From Niabella pedocola (GTDB lineage Bacteria; Bacteroidota; Bacteroidia; Chitinophagales; Chitinophagaceae): a DNA stretch of 64,000 bases. The stretch covers positions 353,431-417,430 of the forward strand of contig NZ_JAJNEC010000006.1 in NCBI RefSeq assembly GCF_021044425.1, written 5' to 3'. Of the stretch, positions 43,481-53,600 are shown in pieces; position 1 is the stretch's first letter, and each line of letters begins with the position of its first letter. The notes beneath the pieces were generated by a model. It did no database searches and was not told the DNA's origin. It was given only the letters and a program-made list of their open reading frames with translations. A program made the translations under genes and the position numbers.

Positions 43481-44038
43481 TTAAGGCATTTCTTTGAACT
43501 TTTTCTTGTAATAGTCGATGGCTTCCGAAATAATAGACAACGCAGTCTCCTTGTCCTGGAAGGTGTCAATTTCTACTTTCTTGCTCTCAAGTACTTTATA
43601 CTGCTCGAAGAAGTTGCGCATTTCCAGCAGGAAGTGATGAGGCAGCTCATCAATATTTTCGTAATGGTTTACAGAGGGATCATCAATGGCTACGGCAATG
43701 ATCTTGTCATCACGCTCACCGCTGTCGATCATCTGCATATTGCCGATCACCTTGGCCCGCACCAAACAAAAAGAACGGATGGTTTGAGAGCAAAGTACCA
43801 GTATATCCAGCGGATCATGATCCTGTCCCAGGGTTTTGGGAATAAACCCATAGTTAACCGGGTAGTGAAAGGAAGAATAGATGACCCGGTCCAGCTTTAA
43901 CAATCCCGTTTCTTTATCAATTTCGTATTTAGCACGGGATCCCTCCGGTATTTCAATGATTGCATTTACAATTTCCGGTGCGCCTGCTCCATAACTAACC
44001 CCGTGCCAGGGGTGTGTGATTGTTGCCATCGTATTCAT
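43481..44038 (-). CDS. ppa: Inorganic pyrophosphatase (family I)
   Basis: A 185-residue soluble enzyme that hydrolyses pyrophosphate and drives biosynthetic reactions. It has the family signature DHDPLDILV (about 77-85) with the metal-binding Asp residues, preceded by YPVNYGFIPKTLGQ and followed by KIIAVAIDDP and the C-terminal Lys-rich helix. Length fits family I. It probably leads a two-gene transcript with the downstream secreted protein. A -7 box lies 48-55 bp upstream. Confidence 0.95.
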   Translation of the reverse strand: MNTMATITHPWHGVSYGAGAPEIVNAIIEIPEGSRAKYEIDKETGLLKLDRVIYSSFHYPVNYGFIPKTLGQDHDPLDILVLCSQTIRSFCLVRAKVIGNMQMIDSGERDDKIIAVAIDDPSVNHYENIDELPHHFLLEMRNFFEQYKVLESKKVEIDTFQDKETALSIISEAIDYYKKKFKEMP

Positions 44039-44085
44039 GTTTTTTAGTCAATAAGGAATCGTCACTTCCTGGTCATCGATTCAAT

Positions 44086-44093
44086 CAAAAATA
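44086..44093 (-). promoter_or_regulatory. -7 promoter box (TATTTTTG) for ppa
   Basis: A perfect TAnnTTTG match on the minus strand, 47 bp before the ppa start codon. No well-placed -33 element was found. Confidence 0.35.
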
Positions 44094-44143
44094 ACAAGTT
44101 TTTTAATCGGAATGTTTTTAAACCGCTATTTATTGTAAAGGGT

Positions 44144-44554
44144 TTATTTGTTGGGGTCGAACAGGTATTTAAAGTCTACCAGCCAGGCTCCGTCTTTTTT
44201 TACTACTTTCAGTGTATCCTTATTGTCTTTATAATAGGAGTTGGAATAAACGATAATGCTTACGGAATCGTTCAGCAGTTTGCGCTGGTGGATATTGATG
44301 GAGGCATCCCAGAGTCCCTGTTTTTCATCCGGGCTGCGTGGCATGCGGGCTACGGCATCCAGGCGTTCATCATTTGCCGAATCATGCAGCATATAGCTGG
44401 CCGCACTTTTAAAATTGCCTCTCAGAGCAGCCTGTATAAAACTGCGGGCGGCGTCAATATCCGAATCACCGGGCTCGTTTTTATCCGACTTATCGGGCAA
44501 ACAGGCGGGCAATAAAAAAAGCAGGAACAAAAAGTAAAAACCAGTTCTTTTCAT
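44144..44554 (-). CDS. Small lipoprotein, DUF4878-like
   Basis: A 136-residue lipoprotein (MKRTGFYFLFLLFLLPAC, Cys about 18) with a Lys/Asp-rich linker and a domain containing AARSFIQAALRGNFKSAASY, LNDSVSIIVYSNSYYKDNKD and GAWLVDFKYLFD. This pattern (helices, then beta strands ending in GxWxVDF) resembles the NTF2-like DUF4878 fold, as does the gene upstream. The two are probably diverged duplicates in one operon 36 bp apart. Function unknown. Confidence 0.6.
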   Translation of the reverse strand: MKRTGFYFLFLLFLLPACLPDKSDKNEPGDSDIDAARSFIQAALRGNFKSAASYMLHDSANDERLDAVARMPRSPDEKQGLWDASINIHQRKLLNDSVSIIVYSNSYYKDNKDTLKVVKKDGAWLVDFKYLFDPNK

Positions 44555-44590
44555 TCCTGCAAGATAAACAACTTTATGCTCTCTTACTGC

Positions 44591-45247
44591 TTATTTTGTC
44601 TTTTCGAGACTTTTCCGGATCTCTTCCACTTTTTTAGGATCCACATGTTTCAGCACGCTGTCCGCCATTTTTTGCGCCTGTTCCGAGTTCACCATTCCTT
44701 CGATCTCCTTTAACTTTTGGGGATCCATATTCTTTAAAACGCTGTCCGCCATTTTCTGTGCCTGCTCTACCTGCTCCGGCGAAACATTAGGATGCTCCAG
44801 GCCTTCGGCGCCGCCGTTTTCCTGCATTTTGCTCATGCCCATTTTCATGAGTGCTGCCATAGAAAAATCTACCTTCCACTGGCCATCTTCTTTAACCAGG
44901 GATATTTCAGAAGGGTCCTGTTTTTTGCTTTTGCTGCTTACTTTCACATAGGCCGTGTCACCGGAAATCCGGGGATCGCCGAATTCCACGTCTTTAAATT
45001 CTTTTGTGGGATCTGTTTTTTCGGCAGCCGTATCCATTTTCTGGGCCATATCCATTCCCTTTTTGATCATGTCCAGTGTAGATTTGCTGTCTTTCGTAGC
45101 CAGCTTTGCGGCACCATCGATATCTTTTTTTGCAAGCAGCTCAAAGAAATGAACCAGGACGGCCTTGGGGTCACTGCTCGATTGACATCCTGTGATACCC
45201 GCTACCAGCAGGACGAAAATAGGTAACAACTGAATAATTTTTTTCAT
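44591..45247 (-). CDS. DUF4878-like lipoprotein with duplicated C-terminal helix unit
   Basis: A 218-residue lipoprotein (lipobox LLVAGITGC at about 14-22). Residues about 28-125 form an NTF2-like domain (VLVHFFELLAKKDIDGAAKL; LVKEDGQWKVDFSMAALM). The C-terminus contains two copies of a helical unit, EQAQKMADSVLKNMDPQKLK and EQAQKMADSVLKHVDPKKVE, about 36 residues apart. It shares the domain pattern of the next gene downstream. No signalling or enzyme motif is present; a role in envelope homeostasis is only a guess. Confidence 0.65.
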   Translation of the reverse strand: MKKIIQLLPIFVLLVAGITGCQSSSDPKAVLVHFFELLAKKDIDGAAKLATKDSKSTLDMIKKGMDMAQKMDTAAEKTDPTKEFKDVEFGDPRISGDTAYVKVSSKSKKQDPSEISLVKEDGQWKVDFSMAALMKMGMSKMQENGGAEGLEHPNVSPEQVEQAQKMADSVLKNMDPQKLKEIEGMVNSEQAQKMADSVLKHVDPKKVEEIRKSLEKTK

Positions 45248-45344
45248 AATGTAAATTGGTTTTAAAGTGCAAATGTAGGTACTTATCAGCCACCGTGTGC
45301 CGGATCACCAATATAAGGGACGTTTACCCTAAAAACACAGAGAG

Positions 45345-46052
45345 CTATTGTAGCGCCTTATAGTTGATTTTTTTTACCGGGGAAGTCCATTCATTTAAAA
45401 AAAGGTCGTCAATGGAAATGTAAACCGGTGGTCTTTGCCGCAGGATCACTGGAGAAAGGCGGCCATGCATGCTTTTATTTACGCATTTGAACACAAATTC
45501 CGAGCAATACATCCGGTCATCGGTATCGAAATTAAAAAACAGATCAAAGGGCAGCCCGTTTTTATAATGCTCCTGCACAGTGGTCATCAGCAGCTCCTGT
45601 TCTTTCCGGGCAAGCGCGTAGCGGTAAACGGCGATCCGGTCGGTTTCGCCCGGTTTGGAAAAACTGTCGAGCAGCTCCTTTTTTAAAGTCTGGCCGGGAT
45701 TATAGCTGCCGCCGATGGCATGATATACCCATACCGTGTCATCGGCCACATCGATGATGCCGCAATGCGAGAACGAAGTGTCCCTCCGGTTGAATCTACG
45801 GGTGGCCTGGCTGGTAGCATCCGTTCCGTTCCGGAGGACCAGGTCTCCGGGATGTAAGAGCGGCTTCAGCCGGTTGAGCTCGTGTTGCACAGCGAGGGGG
45901 TAATAGGCCGGCGGAGCTGGTTTGGCCTGGCAGCCGGTAAGGAGCAGCAAAAGAAAAAGGCGGCCCCAAGGCCACCCTTTAAAGGTAAAATGGAATATTC
46001 TACCCCTGTTACTTTGTGTGCTCCCTGTTAAAGCGCTGTTCCTGCTCTTCAT
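45345..46052 (-). CDS. YiiX/YebB-like papain-fold hydrolase, lipoprotein
   Basis: A 235-residue protein with a long basic N-terminus, a hydrophobic segment and a lipobox (LLLLTGC, Cys about 41). The mature domain matches the permuted NlpC/P60 (YiiX) group: LLHPGDLVLRNGTD, then SFSHCGIIDV with the catalytic His and RMYCSEFVFKCV with the catalytic Cys. Members hydrolyse amide or lipid-linked bonds, but this one is uncharacterised. The ATG overlaps the 3' end of phoH by 44 bp, and no better downstream start precedes the signal, so the long N-terminus may be real. Confidence 0.75.
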   Translation of the reverse strand: MKSRNSALTGSTQSNRGRIFHFTFKGWPWGRLFLLLLLTGCQAKPAPPAYYPLAVQHELNRLKPLLHPGDLVLRNGTDATSQATRRFNRRDTSFSHCGIIDVADDTVWVYHAIGGSYNPGQTLKKELLDSFSKPGETDRIAVYRYALARKEQELLMTTVQEHYKNGLPFDLFFNFDTDDRMYCSEFVFKCVNKSMHGRLSPVILRQRPPVYISIDDLFLNEWTSPVKKINYKALQ

Positions 46053-46998
46053 GTTCCTGATGATACGCTTTAATGATGGCCTTAACCAAGCGGTGCCGCA
46101 CTACATCTTCTTCATCCAGTTCAATATGACTGATACCGGGAATGTTCCGCAGGATCCTTGACGCGGTTTGGAGACCGCTTTTCTGGTTACGGGGAAGATC
46201 CACCTGTGTCATGTCGCCTGTAATGATCGCCTTTGCATTGGCACCAATACGCGTTAAAAACATTTTTAACTGCAGGTCGGTAGCGTTCTGTGCTTCATCC
46301 AGGATAATAAAGGCATTGTCCAGCGTACGGCCGCGCATATACGCGAGCGGAGCAATCTCGATTGTCCGGGTGGTCATATAATAGCCCAGTTTATCAGCCG
46401 GGATCATATCATCCAGGGCATCGTAAAGCGGTCTTAAATACGGGTCGATCTTTTCTTTCAGGTCTCCCGGTAAAAAGCCCAGGCTTTCACCCGCTTCCAC
46501 CGCGGGCCTTGTAAGAATGATCTTTTTTACCTGTTTATTCTTTAGAGCTCTTACGGCAAGGGCAACAGCGGTATAGGTTTTACCCGTACCGGCAGGCCCG
46601 ATGGCAAAAAGGATATCGTTCTTTTCCGCTTCCTGTACGAGCTTTTTCTGGTTGGCGGTACGCGCGCGAACCGATTTTCCGTTAGGACCAAATACCAATA
46701 CTTCGTTGGGGTTGCGCTCCTGGAAATGATCGATCGTTTCAATATCATCACCGCCCAGGATCTGGTCAAAATAGTTTTCGCTCAAATGACCATTGCGTTC
46801 GATATAGGATACGATCAGGTTGATCTTTTCTTTTGCTTCTGCAATCTGTTCAGGGGCGCCGCTTAATTTTATTTGTGTACCGCGGGAAAGTATTTTAAGT
46901 AGCGGGAATTTTTTCTTCAGGATATCCAGTTTTCCGTTGTTAACCCCAAAAAAATCGATGGGGTTCACTGTTTCCAGGTTAATAATTGCTTCTGTCAA
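46009..46998 (-). CDS. phoH: PhoH-like ATPase
   Basis: A 329-residue cytoplasmic protein with an N-terminal KH-like RNA-binding region (residues about 25-75) and a PhoH ATPase domain: Walker A GPAGTGKTYTAVA (about 133-145), the RPAVEAGESLGFLPGD segment, and Walker B AFIILDEAQNAT (about 226-237). These P-loop proteins act in RNA metabolism or stress. The downstream YiiX-like gene overlaps its end. Confidence 0.93.
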   Translation of the reverse strand: MTEAIINLETVNPIDFFGVNNGKLDILKKKFPLLKILSRGTQIKLSGAPEQIAEAKEKINLIVSYIERNGHLSENYFDQILGGDDIETIDHFQERNPNEVLVFGPNGKSVRARTANQKKLVQEAEKNDILFAIGPAGTGKTYTAVALAVRALKNKQVKKIILTRPAVEAGESLGFLPGDLKEKIDPYLRPLYDALDDMIPADKLGYYMTTRTIEIAPLAYMRGRTLDNAFIILDEAQNATDLQLKMFLTRIGANAKAIITGDMTQVDLPRNQKSGLQTASRILRNIPGISHIELDEEDVVRHRLVKAIIKAYHQEHEEQEQRFNREHTK

Positions 46999-47112
46999 TG
47001 TTTTCCTTGTTTTTAGTTAAAAATCCTTCTTCTCAAATTTATACAACACTCCGTAAAGTACTGAATTTATTTTATGCACAGGGTGTGTATTTTGTTAAAA
47101 AGTTTTAGAGCA

Positions 47113-47260
47113 TGAGATTTGTGACGCGAGAATTCAGATTCGAGAAATGAGATGCGGTAAACCTGGGCAACGGATATGGGATTAAATCTTGTTCTGTTTG
47201 TCTTTCCCGTTACTGACCTCCGAATCTGAATTCTCGGATCTCGATTCTCAATCCGAATAA
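47113..47260. repeat. Pair of inverted 7-bp repeat arrays before rpe
   Basis: Left array 47113-47158 has GAGATTT/GAGAATT-like heptamers; right array 47217-47260 has the opposite orientation (CTGAATT, CTCGGAT, CTCGATT). Bases 47127-47142 and 47221-47236 form a perfect 16-bp inverted repeat (GAGAATTCAGATTCG in the left arm) around a 78-nt spacer. This occupies most of the 293-bp gap between phoH and rpe and could fold into a long hairpin. Confidence 0.75.
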
Positions 47261-47291
47261 ATAATGTTATTTTGCCCCCAAAGTTTTTTAT

Positions 47292-47939
47292 ATGGCAATT
47301 ATCGCGCCTTCATTATTAGCAGCAGATTTTCTCCACTTGCAACGGGAGGTTGAAATGGTCAATAAGAGCGAGGCAGATTGGCTGCACCTGGATGTAATGG
47401 ACGGGATGTTTGTTCCCAACATCAGCTTCGGGCCAATGATCATTGAGTTTGTAAAAAAAGTAACCACAAAGATCTGTGATGTGCACCTGATGATTGAAGA
47501 GCCCTCACGGTATTTTGAGCAGTTTAAAAAAGCAGGTGCAGATCATATCAGCATTCATATTGAAACCTGTCCGCGGCTGCACCAGGACATCAGGCAATTA
47601 AAGGCAATGGGTTTAAAAGCCGGTGTGGCCATTAACCCTCATAACCCCGCCAGCCTGTTGAGTGATATTATTGCTGATGTGGATATAGTTTTGGTGATGA
47701 GCGTGAACCCGGGTTTTGGAGGGCAAAAATTTATCCCCAATACACTGAACAAAATAAGGGAAATTAAAAAATTGATTGTAGAAAAAGGTTCTCATGCGGT
47801 GATCAACATCGATGGGGGCGTAACCCTTGAAAATGCTGCGGAAATTGTTGCAGCAGGCGCCGATGCCCTGGTGGCCGGGAGTACCGTATTCAATGCGGCA
47901 GATCCTGTTGAAGCCATCCGGTTGCTGAAGCAGGCATAG
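47292..47939 (+). CDS. rpe: Ribulose-phosphate 3-epimerase
   Basis: A 215-residue TIM-barrel enzyme interconverting ribulose 5-phosphate and xylulose 5-phosphate in the pentose phosphate pathway. Motifs: IIAPSLLAADF, the metal/catalytic WLHLDVMDGMFVPN (about 31-44), CDVHLMIEEP, VLVMSVNPGFGGQKF (about 136-150), NIDGGV and VAGSTVF for phosphate binding. Standard length, single gene. A hairpin-like GGGGTAACCCC lies about 48 bp after the stop. Confidence 0.96.
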   Translation: MAIIAPSLLAADFLHLQREVEMVNKSEADWLHLDVMDGMFVPNISFGPMIIEFVKKVTTKICDVHLMIEEPSRYFEQFKKAGADHISIHIETCPRLHQDIRQLKAMGLKAGVAINPHNPASLLSDIIADVDIVLVMSVNPGFGGQKFIPNTLNKIREIKKLIVEKGSHAVINIDGGVTLENAAEIVAAGADALVAGSTVFNAADPVEAIRLLKQA

Positions 47940-48110
47940 ATGTCCTTCTTTATTGAGCGCAGCAATTGGCACAGGGAGAAAGTGGGGTAACCCCAACGGT
48001 GGCTCCGGAAAATACCTGCAAGCTTTTATTCTTTGTGCGTAGAGGCGTTCCATAAATACAACAGAATACACCGGGGTGGATTTCCTTATAATGTATTGCG
48101 CGGTAGTCGT

Positions 48111-48118
48111 TACCTTTG
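48111..48118 (+). promoter_or_regulatory. -7 promoter box (TACCTTTG)
   Basis: A perfect TAnnTTTG match 31 bp before the ATG of the barrel gene. The nearest TTG upstream (48096) gives too short a spacer, so only the -7 half is supported. Confidence 0.4.
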
Positions 48119-48148
48119 TGACCTATTTATTATTACTTATTAAAAACA

Positions 48149-48856
48149 ATGCTTATGTTAAAACGGTTTTTTCTCTTATTTTTTGTAGCGGGTTCCTGTA
48201 GTGCGGCTTTTGCACAGGTTCAGTTTGGTGTGCGCGCCGGTGTAAACTTTTCAAATGCGGTTGTTAAAGATGCTGACGACAACAAAATGCCGACCAACCT
48301 GTTGACGGGGTTTCATGTGGGCGTAACCGCCGACCTGCCGGTGGGGGATGCGTTTTCTATAAGCCCGGGTCTGTTGTTCAATACCAAGGGCTATCAATAC
48401 AAGGAGTCGGTTAGCGGCGTTGCTGTAACGCTGAACCAGCATCCTTATTACCTTGAATTGCCCATCAATTTTATGTATAAGCCGGAGCTGGGCAACGGCC
48501 GCCTTTTATTGGGCGTTGGCCCTTACCTGGCCTATGGCATCAGCGGAAGATGGAAGGCTAAAGGAACTTCGAGCGGTACAACGATCAGCAAAACCGGTGA
48601 TATGGAATTTAAGAGCGATGTTTCATCCACCGACAGCAGCTACCTTGATTTTAATAACCTTAAAACCATCCCTTATGCAAAGCCCTTCGATGTAGGAGGT
48701 GCACTGCTGATCGGCTATGAGTTTTCCAATAAGTTTTCCATCCAGTTGAATGGCCAGATGGGACTCATGAACATTGCCTACAAGATGGATGGAATCGATA
48801 CCGGCGAACGGCTTAAGAATATGCAATTCGGACTTTCTGTGGGGTATAAATTCTAA
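48149..48856 (+). CDS. Outer-membrane beta-barrel protein, porT-like
   Basis: A 235-residue protein with a signal peptide (MLKRFFLLFFVAGSCSAAFA) and a small barrel with repeated glycine/aromatic strands (VQFGVRAGVNFSNAVV, GFHVGVTADLPVGDAFSISP, LLFNTKGYQYKE, YYLELPINFMYKP, LLGVGPYLAYGISGRWK, FGLSVGYKF). This is the common outer membrane beta-barrel (PF13568-like) family of Bacteroidota. Function unknown. The gene is followed by a strong terminator shared with the convergent SusD gene. Confidence 0.8.
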   Translation: MLMLKRFFLLFFVAGSCSAAFAQVQFGVRAGVNFSNAVVKDADDNKMPTNLLTGFHVGVTADLPVGDAFSISPGLLFNTKGYQYKESVSGVAVTLNQHPYYLELPINFMYKPELGNGRLLLGVGPYLAYGISGRWKAKGTSSGTTISKTGDMEFKSDVSSTDSSYLDFNNLKTIPYAKPFDVGGALLIGYEFSNKFSIQLNGQMGLMNIAYKMDGIDTGERLKNMQFGLSVGYKF

Positions 48857-48910
48857 GCAAAAAATAACGCACGAGTCATCTTGATTTTTTAAGATTGGCG
48901 CACTTATAAA

Positions 48911-48941
48911 AAAGGCCCCGGATCATTGATCCGGGGCCTTT
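48911..48941. terminator. Strong bidirectional terminator
   Basis: A 14-bp perfect stem (AAAGGCCCCGGATC with its complement GATCCGGGGCCTTT) around a 3-nt loop, flanked by A- and T-rich ends, lies between the convergent barrel gene and susD. It can serve both strands. Confidence 0.85.
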
Positions 48942-48963
48942 AAGTATATACTGCAGCCGGATT

Positions 48964-50598
48964 TTACCAGCCTGGATTCTGATGTCCCTGAAGCGCAGGA
49001 TTTACATCAATGTCTTCCTGCGGAATCGGGAAATAATAGTCCCTGCCTTCGTTAAAGACGCGTACATCTCCAACAGTGATATGGTTGGGGCTCGAAAAGG
49101 TAATGGCACCGGTAGTCATATTCACTTTGCCGGGCCGTACGCCATAGACCGGGCCGTTCATCACCTGTCCGCCGATCTTCCAGCGCTTGATATCATACCA
49201 CCGCAACCCTTCAAAAGCAAGTTCTACTCTCCGTTCGTTACGCACTCTTTGCCGCAGGCTCTGTTGGCTTAAATCTGTTACGGGCGGCATATTTACTCTT
49301 GCCCGCACTTCATTGATGGCGGCAGCCGCCTGATCCAGGTTGGTGCCCTGCTCAATCAATGCTTCTGCATAAGTTAATAACACCTCGGCATACCGGAATA
49401 CGATAAAGTTCAATCCCTGGGCTTCCTCCGGTGAATTATTGGTAAGATAGTCCGTGGGGGCACAATACTTGCGCAGGCAATACCCGGTTCTGGAACGGTT
49501 ACCTTTTGAAGAGTTGTAGTATTCATCAGGCCCTACAGGTTCCAGGCTATTGAAGATACGGTCATTCCAGGTTTGGCCGGGATAGATGATCGATGCGTAA
49601 AATCTTGGGTCACGGTTGGTATACGGAGCGTCTGCATTATAGGAAGGATCATTGGTGATGGCCCGTCCGTTCTTTGTTTCATATGCATCAACGATGCTTT
49701 GCGTGGGGTTTACCGAGTTCCATCCACCCTCGGCTACGGTATACAGCGCGTCGATCCAGGAGCCCCAGGTGGGCGGGTTGTAAACCACTTCGAGGATCAC
49801 CTCTTTGTTTCGTAACGGGTCGTCCTGGTTCTTTTCCCAGAACAGGCCTTCATAGTTATTATACAGGTCGTATTGTTTGAGATCGATAATGGCCTTGGCA
49901 TCTTTTGCTGCATTGGCGTAATCTTTTACAAAAAGTTCTACCCGGGCTTTTAGAGCAAGCGCAGCACCCTTTGTAACCCTGCCGTTTTCGGCTGCACTAC
50001 GGGTAAGAGGAAGCACATCTGCCACCTGGCCCAGCTCTGTAAGTACGAAGTTGGTGATTTCGGCCTCTGTGTTGCGGGAAAGGGTATTTTCTTCACCATA
50101 TTGCAGCACTTTGGTTACTAACGGCACTCCGCCAAAGCACATCATTTTGCGGGCATAATCAAACGCCCGTAAAAAGCGCACTTCCGCTTTCATGATGTCT
50201 TTTTTGGTTTGGTCCATCTGGATCTTATCAATGTTGTCCAGGAAAACATTGGCTGACCGGATTCCGGTATAAGGAAAATACGTCCTGTACAGGTCGGCAT
50301 ATTTTCCGGTTAAAGATGGCGTTGCCGTTCCCAACGCAATAAAGTAAGGCAACTGGTTGGTAAACGGATTATAAGCGTTATCGGAAATGTCATCCATAAT
50401 GATCGCATTACCGTCTTCAAAGAAGCCACTCATTTTTGTGTATTGATAAATGGCAGCCAGATTTTTAAAAGCAGCCTGCTCCGAGGTAAAATAGGTATCG
50501 GAGGAATAAGCATCAACGGGTGCCTTGTCCATCTTTATGCAAGAGGCCATCAAAAGCATGATGCATACAGGTAATAATTTATTTTTCATTTTCTTCAA
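48964..50598 (-). CDS. SusD/RagB-family lipoprotein (orphan pair)
   Basis: A 544-residue SusD-type lipoprotein (lipobox LLMASC, Cys about 20). Hallmarks: an AEVRFLRAFDYARKMMCFGG helix with GVPLVTK, and the C-terminal NERRVELAFEGLRWYDIKRW and YYFPIPQEDI. It starts 12 bp after its SusC. Neither glycosidases, regulators nor sigma factors are adjacent, so substrate cannot be inferred. Confidence 0.93.
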   Translation of the reverse strand: MKKMKNKLLPVCIMLLMASCIKMDKAPVDAYSSDTYFTSEQAAFKNLAAIYQYTKMSGFFEDGNAIIMDDISDNAYNPFTNQLPYFIALGTATPSLTGKYADLYRTYFPYTGIRSANVFLDNIDKIQMDQTKKDIMKAEVRFLRAFDYARKMMCFGGVPLVTKVLQYGEENTLSRNTEAEITNFVLTELGQVADVLPLTRSAAENGRVTKGAALALKARVELFVKDYANAAKDAKAIIDLKQYDLYNNYEGLFWEKNQDDPLRNKEVILEVVYNPPTWGSWIDALYTVAEGGWNSVNPTQSIVDAYETKNGRAITNDPSYNADAPYTNRDPRFYASIIYPGQTWNDRIFNSLEPVGPDEYYNSSKGNRSRTGYCLRKYCAPTDYLTNNSPEEAQGLNFIVFRYAEVLLTYAEALIEQGTNLDQAAAAINEVRARVNMPPVTDLSQQSLRQRVRNERRVELAFEGLRWYDIKRWKIGGQVMNGPVYGVRPGKVNMTTGAITFSSPNHITVGDVRVFNEGRDYYFPIPQEDIDVNPALQGHQNPGW

Positions 50599-50610
50599 TT
50601 AAATCGGTGA

Positions 50611-53600
50611 TTAAAAGGTAACATCAACTCCGAACGTAAAAATTTTAACCTGCGGATAACCGGCTGTAGCGCTGCCAACTTCCGGATCAATGCCCAGTGC
50701 TTTGGGTAGCTTAGACCAGGTGAACAGGTTTTGTCCGGAAACGTAGAGCCGGGCATTGCTCATACCGATCCTCGATAAAGCGGATGTAGGAATATTATAA
50801 TACGCACGCAGGTTTTTTAAACGGAGATAGGATGCATTAAATAAAAACACATTGGAGGAATAATTGGAGTTGATGGTGTTGCTTACAGATACACGAGGAA
50901 GACGGGTGTTGTAGTTGTTTTCATCCGTCAAGGGATTATAAGAGTTGTCGATGGTCCATTGTGTAATGCTGTAACCGCTGTTAAACCCATAACCAACACT
51001 GGCTCCAAGATATTTATAAGCACCGGCTGCTCCCTGCAGCATGCCTCCGATACCGAAATTTTTATAGTTAAAATCAAAGTTCAATCCATAAAGCCATTTG
51101 GGTGCACTGGATTTATTCAGCATTTCACGGTCAGATGGATTGATGATCCCGTCATTTGTAAGATCTACAATTTTCTGATCTCCATATTTCTGCCCGTTTA
51201 GAAGCGTATAATTAGGATCCAGGAACTCAGATTTTGTTACCAGCCCGTTGCTCCGGTAGATATAATAAGCATTCAGCGGATAACCAACAGTATTTTTGGT
51301 AACACCGGACGCTGCAAGGTTAATACCTCCAAGATCCAGTATTTTGCTGGTCATATAAGTAAGGTTTCCATTGGCGTGAAATCCAAAGCCGCTTGGAATC
51401 GCTTTGTTAAATCCGGCCTCAAATTCAAAACCGTAGTTCCGCATTTTACCGATATTGGCAATATAGTCCTTACCGCCATGAACTGCTGATACCTTTTTGG
51501 TCATAAGCATCCCGTCTGTTACCTTATTAAAATGACCCAAGCTGAAAGTGATCATATTGTTCCACAGTCCACCTTCCACCGCCACATCCAGCACCTTTGT
51601 GCGCTCCCAGGTAAAGCCGGAGTTTTGATCCTGGATAACGGCCATGGGGATGATCAGCTGGTTCCCGAATACATAGTAAAGTTGTCCCCAGTAAGAATTT
51701 GTAGGCGGACCAAAAATGGATTGATAGGAATAGTAAAGCTGGTTGATATTTGCCTGTGTAATATCTGAATTATCGCCAGGGAGGTTCTGATTTCCCAGTA
51801 CTCCGTAACTGGCTCTTAATTTCAGTTCAGAAAGCGTTGGTTTTAAACGCTGCATAAACGACTCTTCAGATATTCTCCAGCCTGCAGATGCAGACGGGAA
51901 AAAATCCCAGTTATTTCCTGGCGACAACCGGGAGGAACCGTCTTCCCGGAAATTAAGTTCCAGCAGGTATTTGCGATCGTAATCGTAATTGACCCGGCCA
52001 AACAGACCCATAATGCCCCAATCGTAATCAATACTGCTATTGTTAATGCCATCAACAGATCCTAACTGCAAACTGCCCGACGAGTTATTGATATAATCTA
52101 ACCGGGAGCCGCTCAGGTATTTAAATGTATGGTATTCCTGTTGACCTCCGAGGATCGCGCTCAGGTTGTGCGCGCCAAAGCTGGTTTTATAACTCAGGTC
52201 TAGTTGTTGCAGGTAATGGACGTCTTTAGAGCTCGATTTTTGAGAAGAGTTGGGGCTGGTGGGCGGGCCGGTATACCATACCAATGTATTTTTAAAGGCA
52301 TCCTGTGTGTTGTCCGTATAATTGATACCATTGGTGAATTTAAGGCTTAGCCCCTTTACTATTTCATAGGCCAGGTTTACATTAGCCGTAAAATTATACC
52401 CTGCTGTGTTTACCAGTCCTCCTTCATAAGCCTGCCGAACAGGGTTACGCGTATCATTTGTAGCTGTAATATTCCAATCACCGTTTGCATTCTTTATAGA
52501 ATCTACGGGCCGTTGCCGGTTAATAGCGCTGATAATTGATGAAAGCCCGCCTACTACGATAGATGTAGGTTCCTTACTCCGGGTATGACCGAGCGACAGC
52601 GCAGATCCCAGGGTGAAGCGTTTCCATTTGATCTCGGTATTATTCCTGAAAGAATAGCGTTTGTATTGGGTATTGATCACATTCCCATTTTGCTGCAGGT
52701 AACTGAAAGCGGCATTGTTTTTAATTGAAAGGTCTTCTTTACTTACACCACCGGAAATATTAATGGTATGCGAATGGGTAAAACCATTCTGATCAAACAA
52801 GGCGCCTCTCCAGTCGGTACTGGGCACAGCGCCCGATTGCCAGCCGTCCAACTGTGCCTGGGTAAACACTTTTTTTGATGCATCAAAATCCGGCTTCGCC
52901 CTCGTAATGGCGTCATACATGATAGCGGTGTTATAAGCATTTGCGTACCCGTAGGCGCTGGCTTCTTCAAATAGCTCTGTTGGTTTTTGAAATCCTACAT
53001 AACCGGAGTAGGAGACAGAGGCTTTTCCAATTTTACCCTGCTTGGTTACAATAAGTATTACACCATTTGCCGCACGAGCTCCATATAGGGAAGAAGCAGA
53101 TGCATCTTTTAATACGGATATGGTTTCTACATCATTCGGGTTTACCATGTTCAGCGAACCCGGGATACCATCAATAATAACCAGGGGACTTGTACCGCTC
53201 ATTAACGTACCTACACCCCGTATATTGATGGAGGGATTGGCGCCGGGCTGCCCGCTGGGCACCGTAACACTTAAACCGGCTGCCTGTCCTTGAAGTGCGT
53301 TGGCCAGGTTGTTCACCGGGCGGTTTTGAATGGTTTTGGTATCTACCTGCGAAATAGAAGAGGTGATGGTTTTCCGCTGTTGATTACCAAAGGCAACAGC
53401 AACAACCTCCGATAGCATGGTTGCATCATCTTCAAGAACAATCTCCAGGAATTTGTTGTCGGTTACGGTAACTTCCTGCGTTTTCTTTCCAACAAAGGAC
53501 ACTTCTAATACTACATTTTGCTGACTGCTCTTCAGCTCAAATGCTCCTTCACTATTCGTAACGGTGCCTTCATTGGTGCCTTTCACCTGTACAGAAGCTC

